Positions 29,105 through 37,489 of a stretch of DNA of 64,000 bases are shown piece after piece; the stretch's first letter is position 1, and every line of letters starts with the position of its first letter. The stretch lies in NCBI RefSeq assembly GCF_000187585.1, contig NZ_GL732463.1, positions 639,606-703,605 on the forward strand, written 5' to 3'. Origin of the DNA: Streptococcus peroris ATCC 700780 (GTDB taxonomy: Bacteria > Bacillota > Bacilli > Lactobacillales > Streptococcaceae). A model generated the notes under the pieces. That model saw nothing but the letters and a program-made list of their open reading frames with translations. It was not told the origin of the DNA and made no database searches. Position numbers and translations under genes: made by a program.

Positions 29105-29859
29105 CAGCTATTGTAGAACTTAAAAATGCGACAAAAATTGTGACAAACGGCTTTGATGAAGAAAAGATTATCCTAAACGATGTGTCACTTGATATCTATG
29201 AACATGACTTCATTACAATCCTGGGTGGAAATGGAGCTGGTAAGTCAACCCTCTTTAATAGCATTGCAGGAACTCTACCCCTAACAAGTGGGAGTATTCG
29301 TATCATGGGAGAAGATGTAACGAATTTTTCTCCTGAAAAACGCGCTAAATATCTTTCGCGTGTGTTTCAAGATCCAAAGATGGGTACGTCACCACGTATG
29401 ACTGTTGCTGAAAATCTCTTAATCGCTAAATTTCGTGGTGAAAGAAGAGGATTGGTACCTAGAAGATTATCTAGTTATCGAGAAGAATTTCAAAACACTA
29501 TCAATAAAATTGGGAACGGTCTAGAAAAACATTTAGATACACCGATTGAATTTTTGTCAGGTGGACAAAGGCAGGCCTTGAGTCTCTTGATGGCAACCTT
29601 GAAACGTCCAGAGCTCCTTTTATTGGATGAACATACAGCTGCTCTTGACCCTAAAACAAGTGTAGCCTTGATGGAATTGACTGATGACTTTGTCAGCAAG
29701 GACCATCTAACAGCATTGATGATTACCCACCATATGGAAGATGCTCTCAAGTATGGAAATCGCCTCATTGTCATGAAAGAAGGACGAATCATCCAAGATT
29801 TGAATAAGGATGAAAAAGCCAAGATGAATATTTCAGATTACTATCAACTATTTGAGTAA
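29101..29859 (+). CDS. trpZ: ABC transporter ATP-binding protein, TrpZ type
   Basis: A 252-residue ATPase with Walker A GGNGAGKST, Q-loop VFQDPKMG, signature LSGGQRQALSL, Walker B LLLLDEHTAAL (His in place of the usual Pro) and switch MITHHMEDAL. It powers the importer formed with the two preceding genes. Overlap with trpY by 4 bases indicates coupled translation. A strong terminator follows. Confidence 0.92.
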   Translation: MTAIVELKNATKIVTNGFDEEKIILNDVSLDIYEHDFITILGGNGAGKSTLFNSIAGTLPLTSGSIRIMGEDVTNFSPEKRAKYLSRVFQDPKMGTSPRMTVAENLLIAKFRGERRGLVPRRLSSYREEFQNTINKIGNGLEKHLDTPIEFLSGGQRQALSLLMATLKRPELLLLDEHTAALDPKTSVALMELTDDFVSKDHLTALMITHHMEDALKYGNRLIVMKEGRIIQDLNKDEKAKMNISDYYQLFE

Positions 29860-29889
29860 AAGATTTAAGTATTTATTGATTACGAAGAG

Positions 29890-29921
29890 CTTAGAGGTAG
29901 AATGTTACCTCTAAGTTTTTT
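29890..29921 (+). terminator. Terminator of trpXYZ
   Basis: Arms CTTAGAGGTA and TACCTCTAAG, then six T. Confidence 0.92.
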
Positions 29922-30051
29922 AAGTTTTTGAAATGAATAGATAGATTTTTAACTATGAATTTTCATTTTTTTAGGGTAATTTTTGTTGAAATTTTTACAA
30001 TTCAAAAGATACTAATCTATGAAATAGTAGCATGTAAAAGGTATGAAATGG

Positions 30052-30080
30052 TTTACTTTTTTTCAGAAATAAGCTATACT
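30052..30080 (+). promoter_or_regulatory. Promoter of dnaG-rpoD
   Basis: -35 TTTACT (30052-30057), 17-base spacer, -10 TATACT (30075-30080), 38 bases before the dnaG ATG. Confidence 0.7.
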
Positions 30081-30117
30081 ATATAAAGTAAACTGTGATA
30101 AAATGGAGGTATTGTCT

Positions 30118-31878
30118 ATGGTTGACAAGCGAGTCATCGAAGAAATCAAAAACAATACCAATATTGTCGAAATCATAGGAGAAGTGATTTCCTTACAAAA
30201 ATCTGGACGGAACTATTTAGGGCTCTGTCCTTTTCATGGTGAAAAGACCCCTTCTTTTAACGTAGTTGAAGATAAGCAGTTTTACCACTGTTTTGGTTGT
30301 GGTCGTTCTGGAGATGTCTTTAAATTCATTGAGGAATATCAACAAGTAACTTTTGCCGATGCTGTGAGGATTCTAGGCGAACGTCTAGGGATGCACCTTG
30401 AAACTCCTGTACACAATACTGCTCAACATACGTCCCCTCACCAAAATCTCTATGAGATGCATGACAAGGCCGCACGTTTTTATCATGCTATTCTCATGAC
30501 GACAAAGATGGGTGAAGAGGCAAGAAACTATCTTTATAAACGTGGTTTGACTGATGATGTCATTAAACATTTTATGATTGGCCTGGCTCCTGTTGAACGT
30601 TCTTACCTCTACCAACGTTTAGCGGAGGACTATAGTGAAAAGGACTTGCTAGATTCAGGTCTATTTTATCTTTCTGAGACCAACCAGTTCTTTGATACTT
30701 TCCATAACCGTATTATGTTTCCACTTTGTAACGACCAAGGAAAGGTGATTGCTTTTTCTGGACGGATTTGGCAAGAGACGGATTCTCAAACTGCTAAGTA
30801 TAAAAATAGCCGTGCGACAGCAATTTTTAACAAAAGTTACGAATTGTATCATATGGAGAGGGTAAAAAAAGGTTCGGGCAAAGCTCCTGAAATTTACCTA
30901 ATGGAAGGCTTTATGGATGTTATTGCAGCCTACCGTGCTGGTGTTGAAAATGCAGTAGCTTCTATGGGGACTGCTTTAACTGCTGAACATGTTGAACATC
31001 TAAAACGCTTTACAAAAAAAGTGATTATCACTTATGATGGTGATAAAGCAGGGCAAGCAGCAACTGTCAAGGCCTTAGAAGAATTGACTGAGGTACCTGT
31101 TCAGATTGTTCAAATTCCCGATGCAATGGATCCGGATGAGTATTTACAGAAAAATTCTCCAGAGGAATTGGCTTACCTTTTATCCAATACTCGAATCAGT
31201 CCGATTGAGTTTTACATTCATCATTACAAACCTAGTAATAGTGAAAATCTTCAAGCGCAGATTGAGTTCATTGAGAAAATTGCACCTCTTATCGTCAGAG
31301 AACCCTCTATCACAGCCCAGAATACCTATATTCATTTGTTGACGGATCATTTACCATCTTTTGATTATCAACAAGTTGAGCACATTATCAACGAAAGTCG
31401 AGTTAGACAGAGACAAGAAAAGGTTAAACAGGTCGCTAATCCAACGCCAATCACCATGTCAGTTTCAAAGCAACTGACAGCAGTCATGCGGGCTGAAGCA
31501 CACATTCTTTACCGTATGATAGAAAATCCTTTGGTGCTCAATGATTATCGTTTGAGAAATGATTTTGTATTTGAAACTCCAGAGTTTCAGACCTTGTATG
31601 GACTCTTGATTGATAATGGTTCGATTTCTTCTGAAGACTTGGCAAATCAGACTCGAGAAGTGGAAAATGCTTGGTACCAGGTGTTAGCCTTGGATCTACC
31701 TTCTGAAATGTCTCCAGAAGAACTAAAGGAAGTGGAGGAGTCTCGTAATCGTGCTCTTTTGAATCAACAAAACTTGCAAATTAAAAAGAAAGTTCAGGAA
31801 GCAAGTCATGTAGGTGATACAGATACTGCTATAGAAGAGCTTGAATGCTTAATTGCCCAAAAAAGAAGAATGGAGTAA
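30118..31878 (+). CDS. dnaG: DNA primase
   Basis: A 586-residue primase that makes RNA primers at the replication fork. The N-terminal CHC2 zinc finger is [13 protein letters not shown]...[11 protein letters not shown] (about residues 38-65). The TOPRIM catalytic domain contains [16 protein letters not shown] and [12 protein letters not shown]. The C-terminal part is the helicase-interacting domain. The start is the ATG at 30118 because GGAGG lies 8 bases before it; an ATG at 30103 would include that site in the coding region. It heads the classic dnaG-rpoD unit. Confidence 0.96.
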   Translation: MVDKRVIEEIKNNTNIVEIIGEVISLQKSGRNYLGLCPFHGEKTPSFNVVEDKQFYHCFGCGRSGDVFKFIEEYQQVTFADAVRILGERLGMHLETPVHNTAQHTSPHQNLYEMHDKAARFYHAILMTTKMGEEARNYLYKRGLTDDVIKHFMIGLAPVERSYLYQRLAEDYSEKDLLDSGLFYLSETNQFFDTFHNRIMFPLCNDQGKVIAFSGRIWQETDSQTAKYKNSRATAIFNKSYELYHMERVKKGSGKAPEIYLMEGFMDVIAAYRAGVENAVASMGTALTAEHVEHLKRFTKKVIITYDGDKAGQAATVKALEELTEVPVQIVQIPDAMDPDEYLQKNSPEELAYLLSNTRISPIEFYIHHYKPSNSENLQAQIEFIEKIAPLIVREPSITAQNTYIHLLTDHLPSFDYQQVEHIINESRVRQRQEKVKQVANPTPITMSVSKQLTAVMRAEAHILYRMIENPLVLNDYRLRNDFVFETPEFQTLYGLLIDNGSISSEDLANQTREVENAWYQVLALDLPSEMSPEELKEVEESRNRALLNQQNLQIKKKVQEASHVGDTDTAIEELECLIAQKRRME

Positions 31879-31880
31879 GA

Positions 31881-32990
31881 ATGGCAAAAAAACAAAATGA
31901 AGTAACGACTTTTGATGTCCAAGTCGCTGAGTTTATTCGTAACCATAAGAAGACTGGTACTGCGACAGATGACGAAATCAACAATGTCCTTGTAATCCCT
32001 TTTGCGCTTGATGTCGAAGGCATTGAGAATCTTTTGCAACGGATTCAAGATGCAGGTATTGCAATCACTGATAACGAAGGAAACCCAAGTGAACGTGTTC
32101 TAAGTACGGAAGAAGAACCAGAACTTAGTGACGAGGACTTAATTGGTTCAACATCTGCCAAGGTCAATGATCCTGTTCGTATGTATCTAAAAGAAATTGG
32201 GGTTGTGCCTCTTCTTACTAACGAAGAAGAAAAAGAGTTAGCCCTTGCTGTCGAGGCAGGGGATGTTGAAGCTAAACAACGTCTAGCAGAAGCCAACCTT
32301 CGCTTGGTAGTCTCTATCGCGAAACGCTATGTTGGACGTGGTATGCAGTTCCTTGACTTAATCCAAGAAGGTAACATGGGACTTATGAAAGCCGTTGATA
32401 AGTTTGACTATTCAAAAGGATTCAAATTTTCAACTTATGCAACTTGGTGGATTCGTCAGGCTATTACGCGTGCCATTGCTGACCAAGCTCGTACTATCCG
32501 TATCCCAGTTCACATGGTGGAAACAATCAACAAGCTTGTTCGTGAACAACGTAATCTTCTTCAAGAGTTGGGACAAGATCCAACTCCTGAGCAAATTGCA
32601 GAACGTATGGATATGACACCTGATAAGGTTCGTGAAATCCTTAAGATTGCTCAAGAACCAGTTTCTCTAGAAACGCCTATTGGTGAAGAAGATGATAGCC
32701 ATCTTGGTGACTTTATCGAAGATGAAGTGATTGAAAATCCAGTTGACTACACAACTCGTATCGTTTTGCGTGAACAGTTGGATGAAGTTTTGGATACTCT
32801 TACAGATCGTGAAGAAAATGTTCTTCGTCTTCGTTTTGGACTTGATGATGGGAAAATGCGTACTTTGGAAGATGTTGGTAAAGTCTTCAATGTGACTCGT
32901 GAACGTATCCGTCAGATTGAGGCAAAAGCATTGAGAAAACTTCGCCAACCAAGTCGAAGCAAACCGCTTCGTGACTTTATCGAAGATTAG
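31881..32990 (+). CDS. rpoD: RNA polymerase primary sigma factor (sigma-A/RpoD)
   Basis: A 369-residue housekeeping sigma factor. Region 1.2 is [17 protein letters not shown]; region 2 includes [40 protein letters not shown] in overlapping pieces, with 2.4 [17 protein letters not shown]; region 4.2 is [28 protein letters not shown]. The start at 31881 follows GGAG; an in-frame ATG at 31845 lies inside dnaG and adds non-homologous residues. Only two bases separate it from the dnaG stop. Confidence 0.97.
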   Translation: MAKKQNEVTTFDVQVAEFIRNHKKTGTATDDEINNVLVIPFALDVEGIENLLQRIQDAGIAITDNEGNPSERVLSTEEEPELSDEDLIGSTSAKVNDPVRMYLKEIGVVPLLTNEEEKELALAVEAGDVEAKQRLAEANLRLVVSIAKRYVGRGMQFLDLIQEGNMGLMKAVDKFDYSKGFKFSTYATWWIRQAITRAIADQARTIRIPVHMVETINKLVREQRNLLQELGQDPTPEQIAERMDMTPDKVREILKIAQEPVSLETPIGEEDDSHLGDFIEDEVIENPVDYTTRIVLREQLDEVLDTLTDREENVLRLRFGLDDGKMRTLEDVGKVFNVTRERIRQIEAKALRKLRQPSRSKPLRDFIED

Positions 32991-33007
32991 GTTATAGGAG
33001 ACTGAAT

Positions 33008-33337
33008 ATGGCTTATACAGAAGAGCAAATTGAAAACATCAAAACACGTATTTTGACCGCACTAGAAGAAGTGATTGACCCCGAATTAGGTATAGATATC
33101 GTTAACCTAGGTCTGATTTATGAGATTCGATTTGATGGTGATACAGGTGATACTGAGATCGACATGACCTTGACAACCATGGGTTGTCCTTTGGCAGACC
33201 TCTTGACTGATCAAATCTATGATGCTATGACAGATGTGCCGGAGGTTACTAACGTTGAAGTCAAATTAGTTTGGTATCCGGCTTGGACGGTTGAAAAAAT
33301 GAGTCGTTATGCACGGATTGCTTTAGGAATTAAGTAG
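33008..33337 (+). CDS. DUF59/MIP18 family iron-sulfur assembly factor
   Basis: A 109-residue protein of the DUF59 (SufT/PaaD/MIP18) family: ALEEVIDPELGIDIVNLGLIYEI, TLTTMGCPLADLLTDQI (with the conserved Cys) and VELVW-like VEVKLVWYPAW. Such proteins support maturation of Fe-S proteins. It lies 17 bases after rpoD with TAGGAG before the ATG and is likely co-transcribed. An imperfect hairpin (about 33350-33400) follows, perhaps a weak terminator. Confidence 0.88.
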   Translation: MAYTEEQIENIKTRILTALEEVIDPELGIDIVNLGLIYEIRFDGDTGDTEIDMTLTTMGCPLADLLTDQIYDAMTDVPEVTNVEVKLVWYPAWTVEKMSRYARIALGIK

Positions 33338-33430
33338 AATCGTATAAAAAGAGAAATAGTATTAGTGTTCGGAAATTCCCTACCTTTTATGCTATCTCTC
33401 TTTAAATTTGCTGATTTTCTTTCAAGAAAA

Positions 33431-33447
33431 TGATATAATGGATAGTA
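33431..33447 (+). promoter_or_regulatory. Extended -10 promoter predicting a leaderless cpoA mRNA
   Basis: TGATATAAT ends at 33439; a start site 7 bases later is 33446, one base before the cpoA ATG at 33447. No Shine-Dalgarno can fit. The -35 is weak. Confidence 0.65.
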
Positions 33448-34490
33448 TGGAAAAAGAGAAATTACGCATCAATATGCTAAGTTCAAGTGAAAAAGTAGCC
33501 GGACAAGGTGTTTCTGGTGCTTACCGTGAACTTGTGCAACTTTTGAAACGTGATGCGAAAGACCAACTAATTGTAACGGAGAATCTTCCTGTAGAAGCTG
33601 ATGTTACTCATTTTCATACTATCGACCTTCCTTATTATTTATCTACATTTCAAAAGAAGCGTTCAGGTCGTAGAATTGGTTATGTCCATTTTTTACCGGA
33701 TACCTTAGAAGGGAGTTTAAAAATTCCATTTTTCTTAAAAGGGATTGTTAAGAAGTATGTGTTTTCTTTTTATGATCGTATGGAACATTTGGTTGTGGTC
33801 AATCCTTCTTTTATCGAAGATTTAGTTGCAGCGGGTATTCCTCGAGAAAAGGTGACCTATATTCCTAACTTTGTTAACAAAGAAAAATGGCATCCACTTC
33901 CTGAAGAACAGGTAAGCCAACTTCGTAAAGATATGGGATTGAGTGAACATCAATTTGTAGTTGTCGGTGCAGGTCAGGTTCAAAAACGTAAGGGAATCGA
34001 TGATTTCATCACTCTTGCTGAGGAACTACCGGATATCACCTTTATTTGGGCCGGAGGCTTCTCTTTTGGTGGCATTACAGATGGTTATGAACGCTATAAA
34101 AAAATCATGGATCATCCTCCAGAAAATCTGATTTTTCCAGGGATTGTTGAGCCAGAACGGATGAGAGAACTTTATGCTTTAGCAGATCTTTTCTTGCTTC
34201 CAAGTTATAATGAACTCTTTCCAATGACTATTTTAGAAGCTGCGAGTTGTGAAGCACCAATTATGCTTCGGGATTTAGACCTTTATAAGGTGATTCTAGA
34301 AGGAAATTATAAACCAACCACAGATGTGGAAGATATGAAAGAAGCTATCTTGGAATATCGCGAACATCCAGAAGCTCTTAAGGAATTGAAAGAAAAGGCT
34401 AAGGCTATTTCAAGAGAATATTCCGAAGAGCATCTTCTTGAAATCTGGCTAAAATTCTATCGGGAGCAGGCGGCTTTAGGAAAAAAATGA
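33447..34490 (+). CDS. cpoA: Glycolipid glycosyltransferase CpoA (galactosyl-glucosyl-diacylglycerol synthase)
   Basis: A 347-residue GT4/GT-B glycosyltransferase. It adds the second sugar to monoglucosyl-diacylglycerol on the inner membrane face, a membrane glycolipid and lipoteichoic acid anchor. Visible are THFHTIDLPYYLS, VVNPSFIEDLVAAGIP, the acceptor/donor hinge VGAGQVQKRKGIDDF and the EX7E-like ELFPMTILEAASCEAP. It has no transmembrane segment but basic membrane-facing stretches. The start is ATG at 33447, directly after a promoter -10. The partner synthase follows 8 bases later. In pneumococcus cpoA mutations alter beta-lactam susceptibility. Confidence 0.9.
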   Translation: MEKEKLRINMLSSSEKVAGQGVSGAYRELVQLLKRDAKDQLIVTENLPVEADVTHFHTIDLPYYLSTFQKKRSGRRIGYVHFLPDTLEGSLKIPFFLKGIVKKYVFSFYDRMEHLVVVNPSFIEDLVAAGIPREKVTYIPNFVNKEKWHPLPEEQVSQLRKDMGLSEHQFVVVGAGQVQKRKGIDDFITLAEELPDITFIWAGGFSFGGITDGYERYKKIMDHPPENLIFPGIVEPERMRELYALADLFLLPSYNELFPMTILEAASCEAPIMLRDLDLYKVILEGNYKPTTDVEDMKEAILEYREHPEALKELKEKAKAISREYSEEHLLEIWLKFYREQAALGKK

Positions 34491-34498
34491 GGTAGTAT

Positions 34499-35815
34499 AT
34501 GCGGATTGGATTATTTACAGATACTTATTTTCCACAGGTGTCGGGTGTTGCAACCAGTATTCGCACCTTAAAAACAGAGCTTGAAAAGCAGGGGCATGCA
34601 GTCTTTATCTTTACGACAACTGATAAGGACGTAAACCGCTATGAAGACTGGCAGATTATCCGTATTCCGAGCGTTCCTTTCTTTGCCTTTAAAGATCGTC
34701 GTTTTGCCTATCGTGGATTTACGAAAGCTCTTGAGATTGCAAAGCAATATCAACTCGACATTATTCATACCCAGACAGAATTTTCTCTTGGTTTATTGGG
34801 TATTTGGATTGCACGTGAGTTGAAAATTCCAGTGATTCATACCTACCATACTCAGTATGAAGATTATGTTCACTATATTGCTAAAGGGATGTTGATTCGT
34901 CCAAGTATGGTTAAATACCTTGTCCGAGGTTTTCTCCATGATGTCGATGGAGTTATTTGTCCGAGCGAGATAGTACGTGATCTCTTATCTGATTATAAGG
35001 TAAAAGTTGAAAAGCGTGTCATTCCTACAGGTATAGAACTAGCTAAGTTTGAACGACCTGAAATCGTTCCAGAAAATATCAGTGACTTACGAGATAAATT
35101 AGGTATTAAGAAAGACGAAAAGATGCTTCTTAGCCTTTCGCGTGTTTCTTACGAGAAGAATATTCAAGCAGTTCTTAAAGCTTTACCAGATGTCCTAAAA
35201 GAAGAACCAAATGTTAAACTGGTTGTAGCTGGAGATGGACCTTATTTAGACAATCTTAAGGAGCAAGCAGAGGATTTGCGAATTCAAGATTCTGTTATCT
35301 TTACAGGTATGATACCTCCGAGCGAAACAGCACTTTATTATAAGGCGGCTAATTTCTTTATCTCTGCTTCTACAAGTGAGACTCAGGGCTTGACCTATTT
35401 AGAAAGTTTAGCTAGTAAGACACCAGTCATTACCCACGGCAATCCTTATCTGGATAATCTTATCAACGATAAAATGTTTGGAACTCTTTATTACGAGGAA
35501 AATGACTTGGCTGGAGCAATACTGGAGGCATTGCTTGCAACTCCACCGATGGATGAAAAACACTTGGCTGAAAAATTATATGAAATTTCTGCTGAGAATT
35601 TTGGTAAAAGAGTTCATGAATTCTACCTGGATGTCATTATTTCCAATAATTTTGTAAAAGAAATGACGTCTGAAGAGCCTGTTACAAAACGTATTTTAAA
35701 AACAGTCTTCTATATTCCGCAACAGGCGGTTACAATGCCAGTTAAGGGTTCGAAACGTATGCTAAAGGCATCTAGAAAACAATTGAGAAACTTGAGAAAA
35801 TACTTGAATGATTAA
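34499..35815 (+). CDS. Monoglucosyl-diacylglycerol synthase (GT4)
   Basis: A 438-residue GT4 glycosyltransferase: MRIGLFTDTYFPQVSGVATSI at the N-terminus, IIHTQTEFSLGLLG, HTYHTQYEDYVHYI, LLSLSRVSYEKNIQ, VVAGDGPYLDNL and the nucleotide-sugar site SASTSETQGLTYLES. The C-terminal 40 residues are strongly basic (KGSKRMLKASRKQLRNLRKYLND region), fitting monotopic membrane attachment. It makes the first step, glucose onto diacylglycerol, for the glycolipid extended by CpoA. GAGGTAG lies upstream of the ATG. Confidence 0.9.
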   Translation: MRIGLFTDTYFPQVSGVATSIRTLKTELEKQGHAVFIFTTTDKDVNRYEDWQIIRIPSVPFFAFKDRRFAYRGFTKALEIAKQYQLDIIHTQTEFSLGLLGIWIARELKIPVIHTYHTQYEDYVHYIAKGMLIRPSMVKYLVRGFLHDVDGVICPSEIVRDLLSDYKVKVEKRVIPTGIELAKFERPEIVPENISDLRDKLGIKKDEKMLLSLSRVSYEKNIQAVLKALPDVLKEEPNVKLVVAGDGPYLDNLKEQAEDLRIQDSVIFTGMIPPSETALYYKAANFFISASTSETQGLTYLESLASKTPVITHGNPYLDNLINDKMFGTLYYEENDLAGAILEALLATPPMDEKHLAEKLYEISAENFGKRVHEFYLDVIISNNFVKEMTSEEPVTKRILKTVFYIPQQAVTMPVKGSKRMLKASRKQLRNLRKYLND

Positions 35816-35841
35816 GTGATTCCGAAGAGAGGAAATAAAAT

Positions 35842-36033
35842 ATGAATAAGAGATTGATGAGAAGTGGTCGAGATCAAAAGATTGGTGGAGTCTGTGCTGG
35901 AGTAGCAAATTATTTTAACATTGATCCTACAATTGTTCGAGTTATTTGGGGCGTTTTAGCCTTCTGTTATGGAGCAGGCATTGTTGCTTACTTAATTTTG
36001 TGGGCAATCGCTCCTGTATCAAATGAATTTTAA
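35842..36033 (+). CDS. PspC-domain small membrane protein
   Basis: A 63-residue phage-shock-protein-C-domain protein: MRSGRDQKIGGVCAGVANYFNIDPTIVRVIWGVLAF in two overlapping motifs, then one membrane segment YGAGIVAYLILWAIAP. Such proteins sit in the cytoplasmic membrane and are linked to envelope stress. AGAGAGGAAA precedes the ATG. The last 20 bases of the gene are repeated exactly at 37231-37250, after the two inserted membrane genes. Confidence 0.85.
   Translation: MNKRLMRSGRDQKIGGVCAGVANYFNIDPTIVRVIWGVLAFCYGAGIVAYLILWAIAPVSNEF
36014..36033 (+). repeat. 20-bp direct repeat, copy 1
   Basis: CTGTATCAAATGAATTTTAA, the 3' end of the PspC gene including its stop codon. An identical copy is at 37231-37250. 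Confidence 0.95.
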
Positions 36034-36178
36034 GAAAAAGATTAGAGTAAAAGCGAGACTAATAATATTCAATGATTTGAAACCTCAAATCGGTGAAATG
36101 GGATTCATTTGGGGTTGATTTCTGGTGCGGAATATTAAATTCCATTAAATAGATTTGACCGTTAAAGGAGTTGAGATA

Positions 36179-36628
36179 ATGAAAAAGAAAAGATGGGCCA
36201 AAATCAGTGCGTTTGTAGGGATTCTAGGTGGGCCTTTAGCGCTCTTTTTCATATGTGCGTTTTTGGCAGCTGGGATTGGCGCCAGTCGTTCGGGGGTAGA
36301 GGAATCTCTCAGTTTATTAGTGCCGACATTTGGAATTATTTTTTTGGTAGCGTTGAAAAGCGCGTGCTATTATAAAAAGGATGAACGTGTGAATTCAGTG
36401 ATGGCCAAGTTGTTTGCAGCCTCAAGCGCAGTAGGGTTCGTTGTCGCTTTGCTGATAGCTTTAGCAAATATTCCGACGATCAGTGGATTCGGTGATTGGA
36501 TTATGCTCGTGCTATTCGACGGAAGTGATGGCTTTGAACGTGCGCTCGGTTTCATGTTTCTATCCGCTATTTTATCCGTTGCCTGGGGCATTTATTATGC
36601 GATTTGTCTAAGGAAATTTGAGAACTAA
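36179..36628 (+). CDS. Uncharacterised four-segment membrane protein (paralog A)
   Basis: A 149-residue protein with about four hydrophobic segments (ISAFVGILGGPLALFFICAFLAAGIGA; LLVPTFGIIFLVALKSA; SAVGFVVALLIALA; ALGFMFLSAILSVAWGIYYAI) and a cationic start KKKRW. I do not recognise the family. The next gene is a diverged paralog sharing KWAxxSAFVGIxGG, AAGIGA, VALKSxxYYK-DxRV and the ending YxICLxxF. The ATG at 36179 follows AAAGGAG at good spacing. The intergenic DNA before it (36034-36178) has a GGAAT/ATTCC inverted repeat at 36129-36143. The wording of codons looks somewhat less A/T-rich than neighbours, suggesting transfer, but I did not compute it. Confidence 0.75.
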   Translation: MKKKRWAKISAFVGILGGPLALFFICAFLAAGIGASRSGVEESLSLLVPTFGIIFLVALKSACYYKKDERVNSVMAKLFAASSAVGFVVALLIALANIPTISGFGDWIMLVLFDGSDGFERALGFMFLSAILSVAWGIYYAICLRKFEN

Positions 36629-36647
36629 CACATAAGGAGACGAGAAC

Positions 36648-37109
36648 ATGCAAAGTAAAAAATGGGCAATCTGTAGTGCATTTGTGGGCATTGCCGGAGG
36701 AGCATTTTTAATGGTATCTCCCTTGGGATTAATCGCAGCAGGAATCGGAGCAAATGCCCAGATGTTTGGTTCTATATTTATTCTAATGCTGTGTACGTAT
36801 GTGGCGATTTTCTGTGTAGCTTTGAAGAGTAAGCTTTACTATAAAGGCGATGACAGAGTCTCTAAGTTAGTGACCAATACGTTTTTAATAGCAGGGACGA
36901 TTGGATGTGCCCCAATCTTTTTCTCAATCTTTTTTTGGATTCTACGCCATATTCCCTTCTTAAATGACTTGTTAAATTGGTTGTTTAGTGCGGTTTTTTC
37001 TGGACAGGATGACTTCTCTCTATTTTTTATAGTGGTAGTGTTCGTCGACATCCTATCGATTGTCAGTGGCATTGGATATGCGGTCTGCTTGAAAAACTTC
37101 AGAAAATAA
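36648..37109 (+). CDS. Uncharacterised four-segment membrane protein (paralog B)
   Basis: A 153-residue paralog of the preceding gene, 19 bases after it, with AAGGAG before the ATG. Hydrophobic segments are SAFVGIAGGAFLMVSPLGLIAAGIGA (split over two motifs), FILMLCTYVAIFCVALKS, IAGTIGCAPIFFSIFFWIL and FFIVVVFVDILSIVSGIGYAV. The middle is phenylalanine-rich. Function unknown. Together with paralog A it forms a two-gene unit placed between the PspC and DUF4044 genes and bounded by a 20-bp direct repeat. Confidence 0.75.
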   Translation: MQSKKWAICSAFVGIAGGAFLMVSPLGLIAAGIGANAQMFGSIFILMLCTYVAIFCVALKSKLYYKGDDRVSKLVTNTFLIAGTIGCAPIFFSIFFWILRHIPFLNDLLNWLFSAVFSGQDDFSLFFIVVVFVDILSIVSGIGYAVCLKNFRK

Positions 37110-37181
37110 TGTAAAGCGGATTTTTTCGAGGCTCTTATTGATAAGGGATTCGGAAATTACAAATAGAGAGGAAATGCGAAT

Positions 37182-37250
37182 GTGACAGATTTAAAATGGG
37201 AAATCTGATGTGTTTTTGTTGGTGATACATCTGTATCAAATGAATTTTAA
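37182..37250 (+). pseudogene. Chimeric relic: 5' end of a third paralog joined in frame to the 3' end of the PspC gene
   Basis: After an AGAGAGGAAA site, GTG starts a frame MTDLKWEI, then a TGA stop, then CVFVG, which aligns with the start of paralogs A and B (KWAICSAFVG). It continues in the same frame into SVSNEF and TAA, the exact end of the PspC protein (APVSNEF). The piece is too short and interrupted to function. Confidence 0.75.
37231..37250 (+). repeat. 20-bp direct repeat, copy 2
   Basis: Exact copy of 36014-36033 (CTGTATCAAATGAATTTTAA), about 1.2 kb apart. Confidence 0.95.
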
Positions 37251-37280
37251 AATGTGAGTATTAATAGTAAAGGAGAAAAT

Positions 37281-37415
37281 ATGGCATTCGGTGATAATGG
37301 TAAACGCAAAAAAACTTTCTTTGAAAAACTAACAATGTTTGTCGTACTAGTCATGTTGTTTGTTACCCTAGCAGGTATTTTTGCGACTGCAATTGGTGTA
37401 TTGAGCAGATTTTAA
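37281..37415 (+). CDS. DUF4044 small membrane protein
   Basis: A 44-residue protein, MAFGDNGKRKKTFFEKLTM followed by one membrane segment (VVLVMLFVTLAGIFATAIGVL). It matches the DUF4044 family of short lactic acid bacterial membrane proteins of unknown function. AAAGGAG lies 6 bases before the ATG. A hairpin terminator precedes obg. Confidence 0.82.
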   Translation: MAFGDNGKRKKTFFEKLTMFVVLVMLFVTLAGIFATAIGVLSRF

Positions 37416-37449
37416 ATGCTAGTTGTATATTCAATTTATATTAGTTGGT

Positions 37450-37474
37450 GACTGGGTTTTCCCAGCCCTTTTTT
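37450..37474 (+). terminator. Terminator before obg
   Basis: CTGGG and CCCAG arms around TTTT, then CCCTTTTTT. Confidence 0.7.
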
Positions 37475-37489
37475 AAGTGAGAAGAGATT

